Part shown: one piece after another, positions 18,233-27,800 of the stretch
Position numbering within the stretch: position 1 is the stretch's first letter
Layout of the letters: each line of letters opens with the position of its first letter
Source: Oxobacter pfennigii
GTDB lineage: Bacteria > Bacillota > Clostridia > Clostridiales > Oxobacteraceae
DNA: 64,000 nt
Direction: 5' to 3'
NCBI RefSeq assembly: GCF_001317355.1
Contig: NZ_LKET01000016.1
Span: 1 to 64,000, forward strand
Program-made: the position numbers and the translations under genes
Notes under the pieces: model-generated
What the model was told of the DNA's origin: nothing
What the model saw: only the letters and a program-made list of their open reading frames with translations
Databases searched by the model: none

Positions 18233-19465
18233 ATGGACAAGTTTAAAATCATAGATAAGGGAAATGTGTGCACTCCGAAAGGGTTCAGAGCTTCCGGGGT
18301 AAACGGCGGAATAAAAAAGAACAATACAACCAAGAAGGATGTGGCTTTGATAGTATCAGATAAACCTTCAAGGGCTGCAGGGACATATACGTTGAATAGA
18401 TATGCAGCTGCACCTGTGACTGTTACAAAGGAATATATAAAGGACGGCATCCTGCAGGCTGTTGTTGTAAACAGCGGCAATGCCAATGCCTGTACCGGAG
18501 AAAAGGGATATCTTGATGCAAAACAAATGGCTGCCATAACAGCACAAAACTTAAACTTAAAAGAGCAGGATGTGGCTGTGGCTTCAACAGGAGTTATTGG
18601 TGTTAACTTAGACATGGAAGTCATGGGAAAAGCAATCATAAAAGCAGCTTCATCCCTTTCCTATGAAGGAGGCCATGATGCGGCTGAAGCCATTATGACT
18701 ACGGATACCTGTTCCAAAGAAATCGCCATCGAGGTTGATATTAACGGTACACCTGTTAAAATAGGCGGCATGGCAAAGGGTTCAGGCATGATTCACCCTA
18801 ACATGGCTACTATGCTTTGCTTTGTCACAACGGATGCATTCATAGATCAGAAGCTAATGCATACCGCATTAAAGGAAATAATTGATGATACCTTTAATAT
18901 GGTAACCGTTGACGGCGATACCAGTACAAACGACATGGCAGTTGTACTTGCCAACGGTATGGCAGGAAATAAGGAAATAAGAGATATTGATGATAATTAT
19001 AAAAAGTTTTATGATGGTTTGTATTATGTTTTAGAAGCCTTATCCATAATGATTGCAAAAGACGGTGAAGGCGCTTCCAAGCTGTTTACTGTAAATGTAT
19101 TAAATTGCACAACTAAAAAAGATGCAAAAAAGATTGCTAAATCCGTTATTCAATCAAGCCTTGTCAAAACGGCAATATTCGGCGAGGATGCCAACTGGGG
19201 AAGAATTATTGCAGCCGTTGGCTATTCGGAGGCTCAATTTGACGAGACAAAGGTGGATATATACTTAAAAAGCGGGAGCATGAGCATAAAAGTAGCCGAG
19301 AATGGAGCCGGGCTGGTCTTTGATGAAGTGATGGCAAAGGAGATACTTTCAAAAAGGCAAGTTGAAGCCGTCATCGATATGAAGGACGGTACAAATTCTG
19401 CAACAGCCTGGGGATGCGATTTGACTTATGATTATGTAAAAATCAATGCCGATTATAGAAGCTGA
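18233..19465 (+). CDS. argJ: Ornithine/glutamate N-acetyltransferase ArgJ
   Basis: 410 residues. Transfers acetyl from N-acetylornithine to glutamate, recycling the acetyl group. The protein is made as a precursor that cleaves itself before a threonine in KGSGMIHPNMATML; that sequence is present. Also seen are SGNANACTG and DGDTSTNDM. A cluster without argA or argE is consistent with the cyclic pathway. Whether it also uses acetyl-CoA is undetermined. ATG 18233 with AAGGGGGA upstream. Confidence 0.96.
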   Translation: MDKFKIIDKGNVCTPKGFRASGVNGGIKKNNTTKKDVALIVSDKPSRAAGTYTLNRYAAAPVTVTKEYIKDGILQAVVVNSGNANACTGEKGYLDAKQMAAITAQNLNLKEQDVAVASTGVIGVNLDMEVMGKAIIKAASSLSYEGGHDAAEAIMTTDTCSKEIAIEVDINGTPVKIGGMAKGSGMIHPNMATMLCFVTTDAFIDQKLMHTALKEIIDDTFNMVTVDGDTSTNDMAVVLANGMAGNKEIRDIDDNYKKFYDGLYYVLEALSIMIAKDGEGASKLFTVNVLNCTTKKDAKKIAKSVIQSSLVKTAIFGEDANWGRIIAAVGYSEAQFDETKVDIYLKSGSMSIKVAENGAGLVFDEVMAKEILSKRQVEAVIDMKDGTNSATAWGCDLTYDYVKINADYRS

Positions 19466-19478
19466 TGGAGGTTTGAAA

Positions 19479-20324
19479 ATGGGAGATAAGGTTTTAAATC
19501 TTGACGGCAAGACGGTTGTCATAAAATACGGCGGAAGCTCCATGGCAAATGACGGTGCCATTACCGACCTTTTAAAACAGATTGTATATATGCAAAGCAT
19601 AGGCGGTAAGGTGATACTTGTACATGGAGGAGGGCCCGAAATATCATCATTGATGGAAAAGCTTGAAATAAAGCCGCAATTTATAGAGGGCTTGAGGGTC
19701 ACGGATGCCGAGACTTTAAACATTGCAAAAATGGCACTCATAGGCAAAATAAATAAAGAGCTTGTTGCTGCTATAAACATTATAGGCGGCATCGCCGCGG
19801 GCTTCAGCGGCATTGATGCAAAGCTTTTGCTTTGTTCAAAAAAATACATCAGCAAATATGAAAACGGTAATGTGACTTATATAGACGGCGGATTCATAGG
19901 AGAGGTAAAGAAAGTAAATACAGATTTTTTAAACCTGCTGCTTTCCAATAATATAATACCAGTTATCGCACCTATCGGTATCGGTGACGAAGGTGGGAGC
20001 TATAACATAAACGGTGATGATGCGGCTTCTGCCATCGCATCGGCGATGGGAGCCGACTTCTTTGCACTGGTATCGGATGTGGAAGGCGTATACAAGGACT
20101 TTAATGATAAAAATTCAAGGATACAGAAGATGAATATAGAGGAAGCTGAAGGTCTTATAAAGGATGGCATTGTTAAGGGCGGCATGATACCGAAAATCAG
20201 GTGCTCAATTGATGCAATAAAAAACGGAGTTAAATCCGTCCTTATAATCAGCAACAAGGCCCATGACAGCCTTGTAAAAAATGTAGTAATGGGTGAAATG
20301 AACGGCACCTTAATAGAAATGTAG
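19479..20324 (+). CDS. argB: N-acetylglutamate kinase
   Basis: 281 residues. Phosphorylates N-acetylglutamate. Amino-acid kinase motifs: VIKYGGSSM, VHGGGPEIS, and near the C-terminus SDVEGVYKDF and GGMIPKI. ATG 19479 is chosen because GGAGG is 8 nt upstream; a frame start at 19446 would overlap argJ by 20 nt and lacks a site. Relatives of this class are often arginine-inhibited; that is family knowledge only. Confidence 0.96.
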   Translation: MGDKVLNLDGKTVVIKYGGSSMANDGAITDLLKQIVYMQSIGGKVILVHGGGPEISSLMEKLEIKPQFIEGLRVTDAETLNIAKMALIGKINKELVAAINIIGGIAAGFSGIDAKLLLCSKKYISKYENGNVTYIDGGFIGEVKKVNTDFLNLLLSNNIIPVIAPIGIGDEGGSYNINGDDAASAIASAMGADFFALVSDVEGVYKDFNDKNSRIQKMNIEEAEGLIKDGIVKGGMIPKIRCSIDAIKNGVKSVLIISNKAHDSLVKNVVMGEMNGTLIEM

Positions 20325-20337
20325 GGGGATTAAGTTT

Positions 20338-21528
20338 ATGACTAACAATGAAATAATGGAGATTGGCAATAAATATGTAATGGGTAATTACAAAAGAGGA
20401 AGCACAGCCTTTGTTAAGGGTATGGGTTCTAAGGTATGGGATGCCGACGGCAAGGAATATATAGATTTTTTAGCCGGTATTGCTGTTAACTCTCTTGGCT
20501 ACAACAATAAAAAGCTTGTTGAAGCCATAAAGGAACAAAGCGAAAAAATAATGCATTCATCTAATTTATTCTGGGTTGAACCCCAGGTAAAATTGGCTCA
20601 ATTGATATGTGAAAATTCCTTTGCCGACAAGGTGTTTTTCTGCAACAGCGGCGCTGAAGCCAATGAAGCCGCAATAAAGCTTGCGCGAAAATACAGCCTT
20701 AATAAATATGGCAGTGAACGCTATAATATTATATCCATGGTAAATTCTTTCCATGGAAGGACTATGGGGTCATTATCGGCAACAGGCCAGGAAAAATATC
20801 ATAAGAATTTCCTTCCCATGCTGCCTGGATTTAAATTTGCAGAGTTTAATAATTATGATTCATTGTTAAGCTTGATTGACGACAGTATTTGTGCCGTTAT
20901 TTTAGAGCCGGTTCAGGGCGAAGGCGGAATATGCCCTGCTGAATTGGATTACATCAAAAAAGTAAGGGAACTTTGCACTCAAAAGGACATAATTTTGATA
21001 TTTGACGAGGTACAATGCGGCGTGGGAAGAACAGGTGCGCTGTTTGCCTATGAAAAGTTAAGCGTTGCTCCCGATGTGATGACACTGGCAAAGGGGCTGG
21101 CAGGAGGAGTACCCATAGGTGCCCTGGCGGCAAATGAGAAATTCGGAGGCGTTTTGGTTCCGGGAGATCACGGCTCCACCTTCGGAGGAAACCATCTGGC
21201 ATGTGCTGCAGGCTGTGCCGTAATTGAAGAAATAAAAGAAAACCTCCTCCAAAATGTAAATACCATGTCCTCTTATATCTTAAGCAAGCTTGATGATATA
21301 AACAAGGAATTGAACTGTATCGAATCCATTAAGGGTATGGGTTTGATGCTGGGAGTAAAGATTACCGTAGACAGCGGCAAAGTAGTTGAAGAGTGCCTTA
21401 AAAAGGGACTTATACTTAATTCTTTAGGAAACAACATGCTAAGGCTTGTACCTCCTCTTGTTATCAATTCTGAAGAAGTAGATAAAGCCATGGATATTTT
21501 AAAATCTGTGCTGGCTTTATTGGTGTAA
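20338..21528 (+). CDS. argD: Acetylornithine aminotransferase
   Basis: 396 residues, class III PLP aminotransferase. Marks: FCNSGAEANEAAIKLARKY, SFHGRTMGSLSATGQ, EPVQGEGG, IFDEVQCGVGRTG, and LAKGLAGGVPIGA with the Schiff-base lysine. Last gene of the arg cluster, followed 8 nt later by a full copy of the 203-bp repeat, which may also act as the transcript end. Confidence 0.96.
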   Translation: MTNNEIMEIGNKYVMGNYKRGSTAFVKGMGSKVWDADGKEYIDFLAGIAVNSLGYNNKKLVEAIKEQSEKIMHSSNLFWVEPQVKLAQLICENSFADKVFFCNSGAEANEAAIKLARKYSLNKYGSERYNIISMVNSFHGRTMGSLSATGQEKYHKNFLPMLPGFKFAEFNNYDSLLSLIDDSICAVILEPVQGEGGICPAELDYIKKVRELCTQKDIILIFDEVQCGVGRTGALFAYEKLSVAPDVMTLAKGLAGGVPIGALAANEKFGGVLVPGDHGSTFGGNHLACAAGCAVIEEIKENLLQNVNTMSSYILSKLDDINKELNCIESIKGMGLMLGVKITVDSGKVVEECLKKGLILNSLGNNMLRLVPPLVINSEEVDKAMDILKSVLALLV

Positions 21529-21536
21529 AACTTAGA

Positions 21537-21739
21537 GGGGCTGTAGCATTTGAAAAAACGCAATGAGCATTGTGGGAGTTCTCTCTAAAGCTCTTGGTGA
21601 CTCTGCCAAAGATATTACTTAGAATTTTAGATTGTTTGAACGAATGAAGTTTAAAAATTCTTGTATTTTCAAGGCAGGGAACCTTAGAACTTGCAGAGCT
21701 CGAGCACAGTAAATGCAGTGTTTCAAATGCTACAGCCCC
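21537..21739. repeat. Full 203-bp hairpin repeat (copy B)
   Basis: Perfect 19-bp terminal inverted repeats, GGGGCTGTAGCATTTGAAA and its complement. Further complementary blocks nest inside: AGTTCT/AGAACT, CTGCC/GGCAG, AGAATTTT/AAAATTCT. The whole element can therefore fold into one long imperfect hairpin. No protein is encoded. A related copy lies inverted at 28720-28911, and two shortened copies lie at 15059 and 39274. A non-autonomous mobile element or a structured RNA both fit. Confidence 0.75.
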
Positions 21740-21767
21740 TTATATGTGTGCTTAGCATGGGCACAAT

Positions 21768-22184
21768 CTAAATGGCCTCTAAATCTTCCAGAAGCAATGG
21801 TATCCTTAATGCATGCTGGCCTTCATTTGTTTTAATCATGAAAAACAAATGATTGAGATATTTGTCCGTAGATTTAATAAATTGCTCTCCATATTTTTTA
21901 TAATCCTTTGTTTCATTTTGCATGCTCATCATCAAGGCTTCTTCAAAAGAAGGCACTTCGGGAGTCATAATGGCAGGCATAATAAAGGCTGAGCCTGTCA
22001 GATAGCAATAAGCTTTTTTCAAGCTTTCGGCATGGCTTTCTTCGTCAATGCTCAATCCCGTCAGTATTTCCTTTGCAAGATCGTTTGGAGCATTTTCGGA
22101 CAGTTTTTTATAAAACAAGCTGTCGGTGGATTCTTCAATAATGAACTTTTGAATCATATTAATGAGCTTAATATTATTAACCAT
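21768..22184 (-). CDS. Ferritin-like diiron domain protein
   Basis: About 138 residues, helical, with carboxylate/histidine pairs typical of the rubrerythrin/ferritin-like superfamily: FIIEEST, SIDEESHAES (ExxH), MQNETKDY and NEGQHA (ExxH). No rubredoxin domain. Likely an iron or peroxide-related protein, but not assignable to a named family. ATG 22184 has GGAG 12 nt upstream; longer starts (22202, 22235) lack a site. Confidence 0.65.
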   Translation of the reverse strand: MVNNIKLINMIQKFIIEESTDSLFYKKLSENAPNDLAKEILTGLSIDEESHAESLKKAYCYLTGSAFIMPAIMTPEVPSFEEALMMSMQNETKDYKKYGEQFIKSTDKYLNHLFFMIKTNEGQHALRIPLLLEDLEAI

Positions 22185-22214
22185 AAGATAGGCACGCTCC
22201 ATTTTTATTGTGTA

Positions 22215-22270
22215 ATAATATATTATGAATGCCATCGGCTATGTGCTATCATCCATTCATAATATATTAT
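22215..22270. repeat. 17-bp perfect inverted repeat upstream of the ferritin-like gene
   Basis: ATAATATATTATGAATG (22215-22231) is exactly complementary to 22254-22270, with a 22-nt loop. It lies in the leader or promoter of the minus-strand ferritin-like gene. It could be an operator or an mRNA hairpin; nothing decides. Confidence 0.5.
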
Positions 22271-22455
22271 CAAAAATAAAATTGTGTGCATGAATTAATC
22301 AATTATTAATTAAGTATTATATATTTATAGGTCTATTGATAAAATTTGTTATTTGGCATATTATATAATAGCTTGATAAAGCGGTGGTCAAAAAAATCTT
22401 TAAGTTTAAAAACATATACGAGTTTATATCTGCAGTTTTGAAAGGGGCCGTTAAC

Positions 22456-22851
22456 ATGGGCAGTGTAAAAAAGGTTTTAGTATGCGTAACTGTGCAAAAG
22501 ACATGTGAGAGGCTTATAAGAAAAGGGGCAAATATAAGAGATGAGATTGAGGGGGAATTATTGGTAATTCACGTTGCAGCCAGCGGAGCAAATTTTCTCG
22601 GAAATATTAGCGAAGCGGATGCATTGGAATATCTTTTCAGCATATCAAAATCAGCAGGAGCCGACCTTACGGTATTAAGATCTGATGATGTTATAAAGAC
22701 GATAATACAATTTGCAAAGGAAAACAAGATTACCAATGTTGTCCTTGGAGAGCCCCCGGACGGGCGCAGCAACACAATAGTTAACGAACTTAAGAGAAAA
22801 TTGGAATTTGCAGACATATATATAATGCCGGCAAAGGATACAATAGATTAA
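22456..22851 (+). CDS. UspA-like (universal stress) domain protein
   Basis: 131 residues. The strand KKVLVCVTVQKTCERLIRKGANI at the N-terminus and TNVVLGEPPDGRSN near the end match the Usp domain of KdpD and related nucleotide-binding stress proteins. ATG 22456 follows AAAGGGG by 8 nt; the longer frame from 22384 has no ribosome site. It is 12 nt before the radical SAM gene and probably co-transcribed. Confidence 0.7.
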   Translation: MGSVKKVLVCVTVQKTCERLIRKGANIRDEIEGELLVIHVAASGANFLGNISEADALEYLFSISKSAGADLTVLRSDDVIKTIIQFAKENKITNVVLGEPPDGRSNTIVNELKRKLEFADIYIMPAKDTID

Positions 22852-22863
22852 AGGATGATACAC

Positions 22864-23817
22864 GTGGAGGAAGAAAGGTATAATTCCTATTCGGGATATC
22901 TTAATAAAAAATACGGCTGTAAGGTTTATAAGCTTCCTATTAATGTGTCGTGTACATGCCCCAACAGGGATGGCAGCATTGGCTTGGGAGGGTGTATTTT
23001 TTGCGGGGAAAAGGGTGCGGGCTTTGAAAGCCTGCCTAACTCTTTAAGCGTAAAAGAGCAGCTTCAAAAAAATATGGATTATATTCGTCAAAAGTACAAG
23101 GCGGAAAAATTCATTGCTTATTTTCAAAACTACTCCAATACTTATATGCCTCTTTTGAATTTCAAGGAATACATAAAGGAAGCATGTATGGAGGATGTGG
23201 TGGAAATTTCCGTTTCAACCCGGCCGGATTGCATAAACGATAGTTACCTTGAGTTTCTTTATGATGTAAGCAGAGAAAAAAACAAGAATATCAGCATTGA
23301 GTTAGGCCTCCAGACTGTAAATTATCATACTCTTATGAAAATAAACAGAGGCCACACATTGGCGGAATTTCTAGATGGGGCATTGAGAGTTAAAAAGTAC
23401 GGTTTTGAATTATGCGTCCATGTCATTTTAGATTTTCCCTGGGATAACATGGATGATGTAGTGGAGTGTGCTAAAATATTATCCTCAATAGGAGTAGACC
23501 ATGTTAAAATTCACTCTCTTTATATTGTAAAGGAGACAGCCCTAGGGGACCTGTATCAGAATGGCGAAATTTCACCCATATCCATGGAGGAATATATAAA
23601 TAGAGTGGTGACCTTTTTAGAATACCTTTCACCGGATATAGTAATACAAAGGCTTGTGGGAAGAGTCCCCGAAGCTGATTCACTTTTTGCCAACTGGAAC
23701 ACCAGCTGGTGGAAAATCAAGGATTATATTGAAGACAAAATGAATGAACTGAATACATTTCAAGGTAAAAAGTTTAATTATCTGGGGGGGCGTGCCCTGG
23801 ATAAATTCAGAGAATAA
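22864..23817 (+). CDS. TIGR01212-type radical SAM protein (YtqA-like)
   Basis: About 317 residues. The cluster-binding cysteines are in SCTCPNRDGSIGLGGCIFCG, the form used by the YtqA/YhcC (TIGR01212) family. The core continues with EISVSTRPDCI and SIELGLQTVNYHTLMKINRGH, shared with Elp3/coproporphyrinogen-type radical SAM enzymes. Function of the family was not recalled with certainty; some evidence links it to tRNA or rRNA handling. GTG 22864 is preferred by ribosome spacing; ATG 22855 is the alternative. Confidence 0.85.
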   Translation: MEEERYNSYSGYLNKKYGCKVYKLPINVSCTCPNRDGSIGLGGCIFCGEKGAGFESLPNSLSVKEQLQKNMDYIRQKYKAEKFIAYFQNYSNTYMPLLNFKEYIKEACMEDVVEISVSTRPDCINDSYLEFLYDVSREKNKNISIELGLQTVNYHTLMKINRGHTLAEFLDGALRVKKYGFELCVHVILDFPWDNMDDVVECAKILSSIGVDHVKIHSLYIVKETALGDLYQNGEISPISMEEYINRVVTFLEYLSPDIVIQRLVGRVPEADSLFANWNTSWWKIKDYIEDKMNELNTFQGKKFNYLGGRALDKFRE

Positions 23818-23818
23818 T

Positions 23819-24703
23819 CTAGCCTAATATATCTATAAACCTTCTTGAAGCTACAGTCAAGGGGATTGATTTATGAGTTATAACCCCTAAGCTTCGGGAA
23901 GGTATTTCTTCTTTTATATCCAAAATAAATATATCCCCTTTTTCTATATATTCTTCTATGAAAAATGACATGACAAAGGAAATGCCTAAGCCTATTTTTG
24001 CCATTTCTATGAGCAAGTCATTGCTTCCCAGTTCAATTTCAGGAGTGACTTTAATATTGCTGCTCTTTATGTAATTATCGAAGAAGTCACGGGTGGAAGT
24101 GTTTTTTTCCAGAGCCAAAATAGGGTAGCTTTTCAAATCCTTTATGCTTATCTTTTTGCCCTTAAGATGTTCAAAGGTTTTGCCTGCTATAAAAACATCA
24201 TTTATGGTCTTAAGCTCCCTGACTTCCATATCCGCATATTCGGGATTCTTGGGGATGTTTATAACGGCAAAATCAACATAGCCTTTTCTTAAAAGCTCAA
24301 TGCAATCAGGTGAGGTTCTGTTGGTTATATGTATTTTTACATTGGGGTATTGGCTGTTAAACTTTTTCAGATAGGGCAGCAGATAATATTTGCATATGGT
24401 GTCACTGGCACCGATTCGCACATCTCCCTGGACAACGGAATGCATTTCAAGAACGCTCCTCTCCCCCGATTTTATGAAATTATAACCCTGCTCTATGTGT
24501 TCAAAGAGAATTTTCCCCTCATGGGATAAGCTAACCTTCTTAGTGCTTCGAAAAAGCAGCTTGCAGTTAAGCTTTTTTTCTAAAAGGCTTATGGACTGGC
24601 TTACTGCCGACTGAGAAATGAACAATTCCTGTGAAGCCTCGGAAAAGCTTAAATGCTTAGCCACATGATAAAAAACTTTATACAGTTCAAAATTTATATC
24701 CAT
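23819..24703 (-). CDS. LysR-family transcriptional regulator
   Basis: 294 residues. N-terminal helix-turn-helix LSFSEASQELFISQSAVSQSISLLEKKLNCKLLFRSTKKVSLS, then the effector-binding domain from about residue 90. It is divergent from purL across 122 bp, with inverted repeats between, so it may control purL and itself. Its stop is 2 nt from the end of the convergent radical SAM gene. Confidence 0.92.
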   Translation of the reverse strand: MDINFELYKVFYHVAKHLSFSEASQELFISQSAVSQSISLLEKKLNCKLLFRSTKKVSLSHEGKILFEHIEQGYNFIKSGERSVLEMHSVVQGDVRIGASDTICKYYLLPYLKKFNSQYPNVKIHITNRTSPDCIELLRKGYVDFAVINIPKNPEYADMEVRELKTINDVFIAGKTFEHLKGKKISIKDLKSYPILALEKNTSTRDFFDNYIKSSNIKVTPEIELGSNDLLIEMAKIGLGISFVMSFFIEEYIEKGDIFILDIKEEIPSRSLGVITHKSIPLTVASRRFIDILG

Positions 24704-24755
24704 ATATTAATTCTCCTTATTAAAAATATAAGTACTATTAATTATCCTTATTAAT

Positions 24756-24798
24756 ATTAATATGTTACAATTTATTTGTAAATATTAATGTGTATAAT
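24756..24798 (+). promoter_or_regulatory. purL promoter region with dyad
   Basis: ATTAATATGTTACAA (24756-24770) and TTGTAAATATTAAT (24776-24789) form an inverted repeat with one unpaired base, of the T-N11-A kind LysR proteins bind. A TATAAT at 24793-24798 lies just downstream, but no good -35 box is seen, as expected for an activator-dependent promoter. Confidence 0.5.
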
Positions 24799-24825
24799 TA
24801 TCTTTAATATAAGGTGGTATAAGAA

Positions 24826-27800
24826 ATGCGTGATAAGGTCAGAAGAATATTTGTGGAAAAGAAAAAGGGATTTGACGTTGAAGCAAAAAATTTAACCGAT
24901 GATATCAAAGAAAACCTGATTATAGCCGGACTTCATAATATACGCATTATAAACCGCTATGATATTTCGGGAATGACAGATGATGAGTATGAAAAATCCA
25001 AATATATCATCTTTTCGGAGCCTCCTGTGGATGATGTATATGATGAAGCTTTGAACTTAAAGGGAGGTTTGCGGGCATTTGCTATAGAATACCTGCCCGG
25101 CCAGTATGACCAGAGAGCCGACTCCGCCGCCCAGTGCGTGCAGATACTTACTCAAAAAGAAAGGCCTGAAGTGTTGTCAGCAAAGGTCATAGTGATTGAA
25201 GGGGATATAAGTGACAGTGATTTTGGCAGAATAAAATCATATTGCATAAATCCCATTGAATCAAGGGAAGCTTCTCTTGAAAAGCCGGAGACTTTGGAAG
25301 TGAACTATAATGAGCCGGAGGATGTTGAAGTTTTAAAAGGCTTTACCGGCTTTTCAAAGGAAAAATTAGATGAGTTTATGACTTTTATGGGTCTTGCCAT
25401 GAGCATGGAGGATTTAATATTCGTACAGGAATACTTTAAAGACACTGAAAAGAGGGACCCTTCCATAACTGAAATTAGGGTCATTGACACATATTGGTCG
25501 GACCACTGCCGTCATACCACATTTCTTACAAATATAAAGGAAGTATCCATTGAAGAAGGCAAATACAAGAGTGTAATTGAAAAAGTTTTGTCTGATTATA
25601 TGGCTTCCAGAAAATATGTATACGGGGACAGAGAAAAGGATGTAAGCCTCATGGATTTAGCAACCATATCCATGAAGGAATTAAGAAAAAAGGGATATTT
25701 AAAGGACCTGGATGAATCTGAAGAGATAAACGCCTGCAGTATTGCGGTCAATGTGGATGTTGACGGCAGAGATGAAGAGTGGCTTATAATGTTTAAAAAC
25801 GAGACACACAATCACCCAACAGAAATAGAACCCTTCGGAGGTGCGGCAACCTGCCTTGGCGGAGCTATAAGAGACCCGTTATCAGGGAGGTCTTATGTTT
25901 ATCAGGCAATGAGGGTGACAGGAAGCGGTGACCCAAGAACAAAGATAGAAGATACCTTAAGCGGAAAGCTGCCCCAGAGAAAAATAACCACCGGCGCTGC
26001 GGCAGGCTACAGCTCTTATGGGAATCAGATAGGGCTTTCAACGGGCCTGGTTTCTGAAGTATATCATCCGGATTTTGTTGCAAAGAGGATGGAAATAGGA
26101 GCGGTTATAGGAGCTGCGCCAAAGGGCAATGTCGTAAGGCTAAGTCCGACTCCGGGAGACAAAATCATTCTTTTAGGGGGAAGGACAGGGCGTGACGGCT
26201 GCGGCGGCGCTACAGGGTCTTCAAAGGAGCACGATGAAGAGTCCCTTTTAAGCTGCGGCGCAGAGGTACAAAAAGGAAATCCTCCCACCGAGAGAAAAAT
26301 ACAGAGGCTTTTTCGAAATCCTGAAGTTTCAAAGCTTATTAAAAGATGTAATGATTTCGGAGCCGGCGGCGTATCTGTTGCAATAGGTGAATTGGCCGAC
26401 GGACTGGAAATAGATTTGGATAAAGTGCCTAAAAAATATGAAGGCCTGGATGGGACAGAGCTTGCCATATCCGAGTCCCAGGAGCGTATGGCAGTTGTCG
26501 TAAGCCAAGCTGATGTTGAAAGGTTCATAGCTTTAGCCGGGGGAGAGAATCTGGAAGCCGTTGAGGTTGCACAGGTAACGGATAAGAACAGACTCAAAAT
26601 GACCTGGCGGGGCAAGGAAATAGTTGATATAAGCAGGGATTTTCTCAATACAAACGGTGCAAAGCAATACAGCAATGCCCATATTAAACTCCCCAAAGAA
26701 GAAAATAATTATTTCAAAGCAAGGCTTGAAAATTTTGATTCAAAGCAAAAAAGCCTGAAGGAAAAATGGCTTGATAATTTAAGGGATCTTAACGTATGCA
26801 GCCAGAAGGGAATGGTAGAAAGGTTTGACAGCACCATAGGCGCAGGAACGGTTCTAATGCCCTTTGGCGGAAAATTTCAGCTGACTCCCATGGAGGTTAT
26901 GGCAGCCAGGATTCCTGTACTAAAAGGAGAAACAAGAACCGGAACATTAATGAGCTATGGCTATAATCCTGAGCTTGCAAAATGGAGCCCATTCCATGGC
27001 GCTGTATATGCCATAACCGAAGCCGTTACAAAGATAGTGGCAGCAGGCGGAAACTACAAAAATATAAGGTTAACCCTTCAGGAATACTTCGAAAAGCTTG
27101 GCAAGGATCCTGAAAAATGGGGGAAGCCCTTAGGAGCTCTCTTAGGTTCATATTATACCCAAATGAAGCTGTCCATTCCGGCCATAGGCGGAAAGGACAG
27201 CATGTCGGGAACTTTTAAGGACTTAAACGTTCCTCCAACTTTAGTTGCTTTTGCTGTTAATTTAATAAATACAGATGAAGTAATTTCAGGCGAATTCAAA
27301 GGCAAAGGCAGCCAGGTTGTTTTAATACCATGCCCAAGAGATGAGTATAATCTCCCTGTATTTGAAGTTTTAGAATTCAATTTTGAAAAGATTACCGAGC
27401 TGATTAATAAAGGTAAAGTATTATCTTCATATACAGTAAGACTCGGCGGAATTGCAGAAGCAGTCAGTAAGATGTCCTTTGGAAACAGCATAGGTTTTGA
27501 TTTTGCAGAGGATATGGAGGAAGAGAAGCTTTTCTCATCGGATTACGGCAGTATAATACTTGAAATTCCAAAGGAAGAAAAGCTTGATGAAATTTTAAGG
27601 GACGTAGAATATAAATTGCTTGGCCATACAACTGAAGATAAGTGTATTAAAGCCAAGTATATGGCATTGGATTTAGACGAGGCTGTAAATGCCTGGATGG
27701 AGCCACTGGAAAAGGTGTTTCCGACAAAGGCTAAAGCGTTGGATACAAAGCTTGAAACTTTCGAATCAAATATAAAAAGCAGCCTTAAACCCAGAGTATC

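Noticed and set aside
26064-26696. 210-codon minus-strand frame inside purL (and another at 27543-28217)
   Set aside because: Antisense to conserved purL motifs, with no ribosome site; length is explained by codon bias of the real gene.
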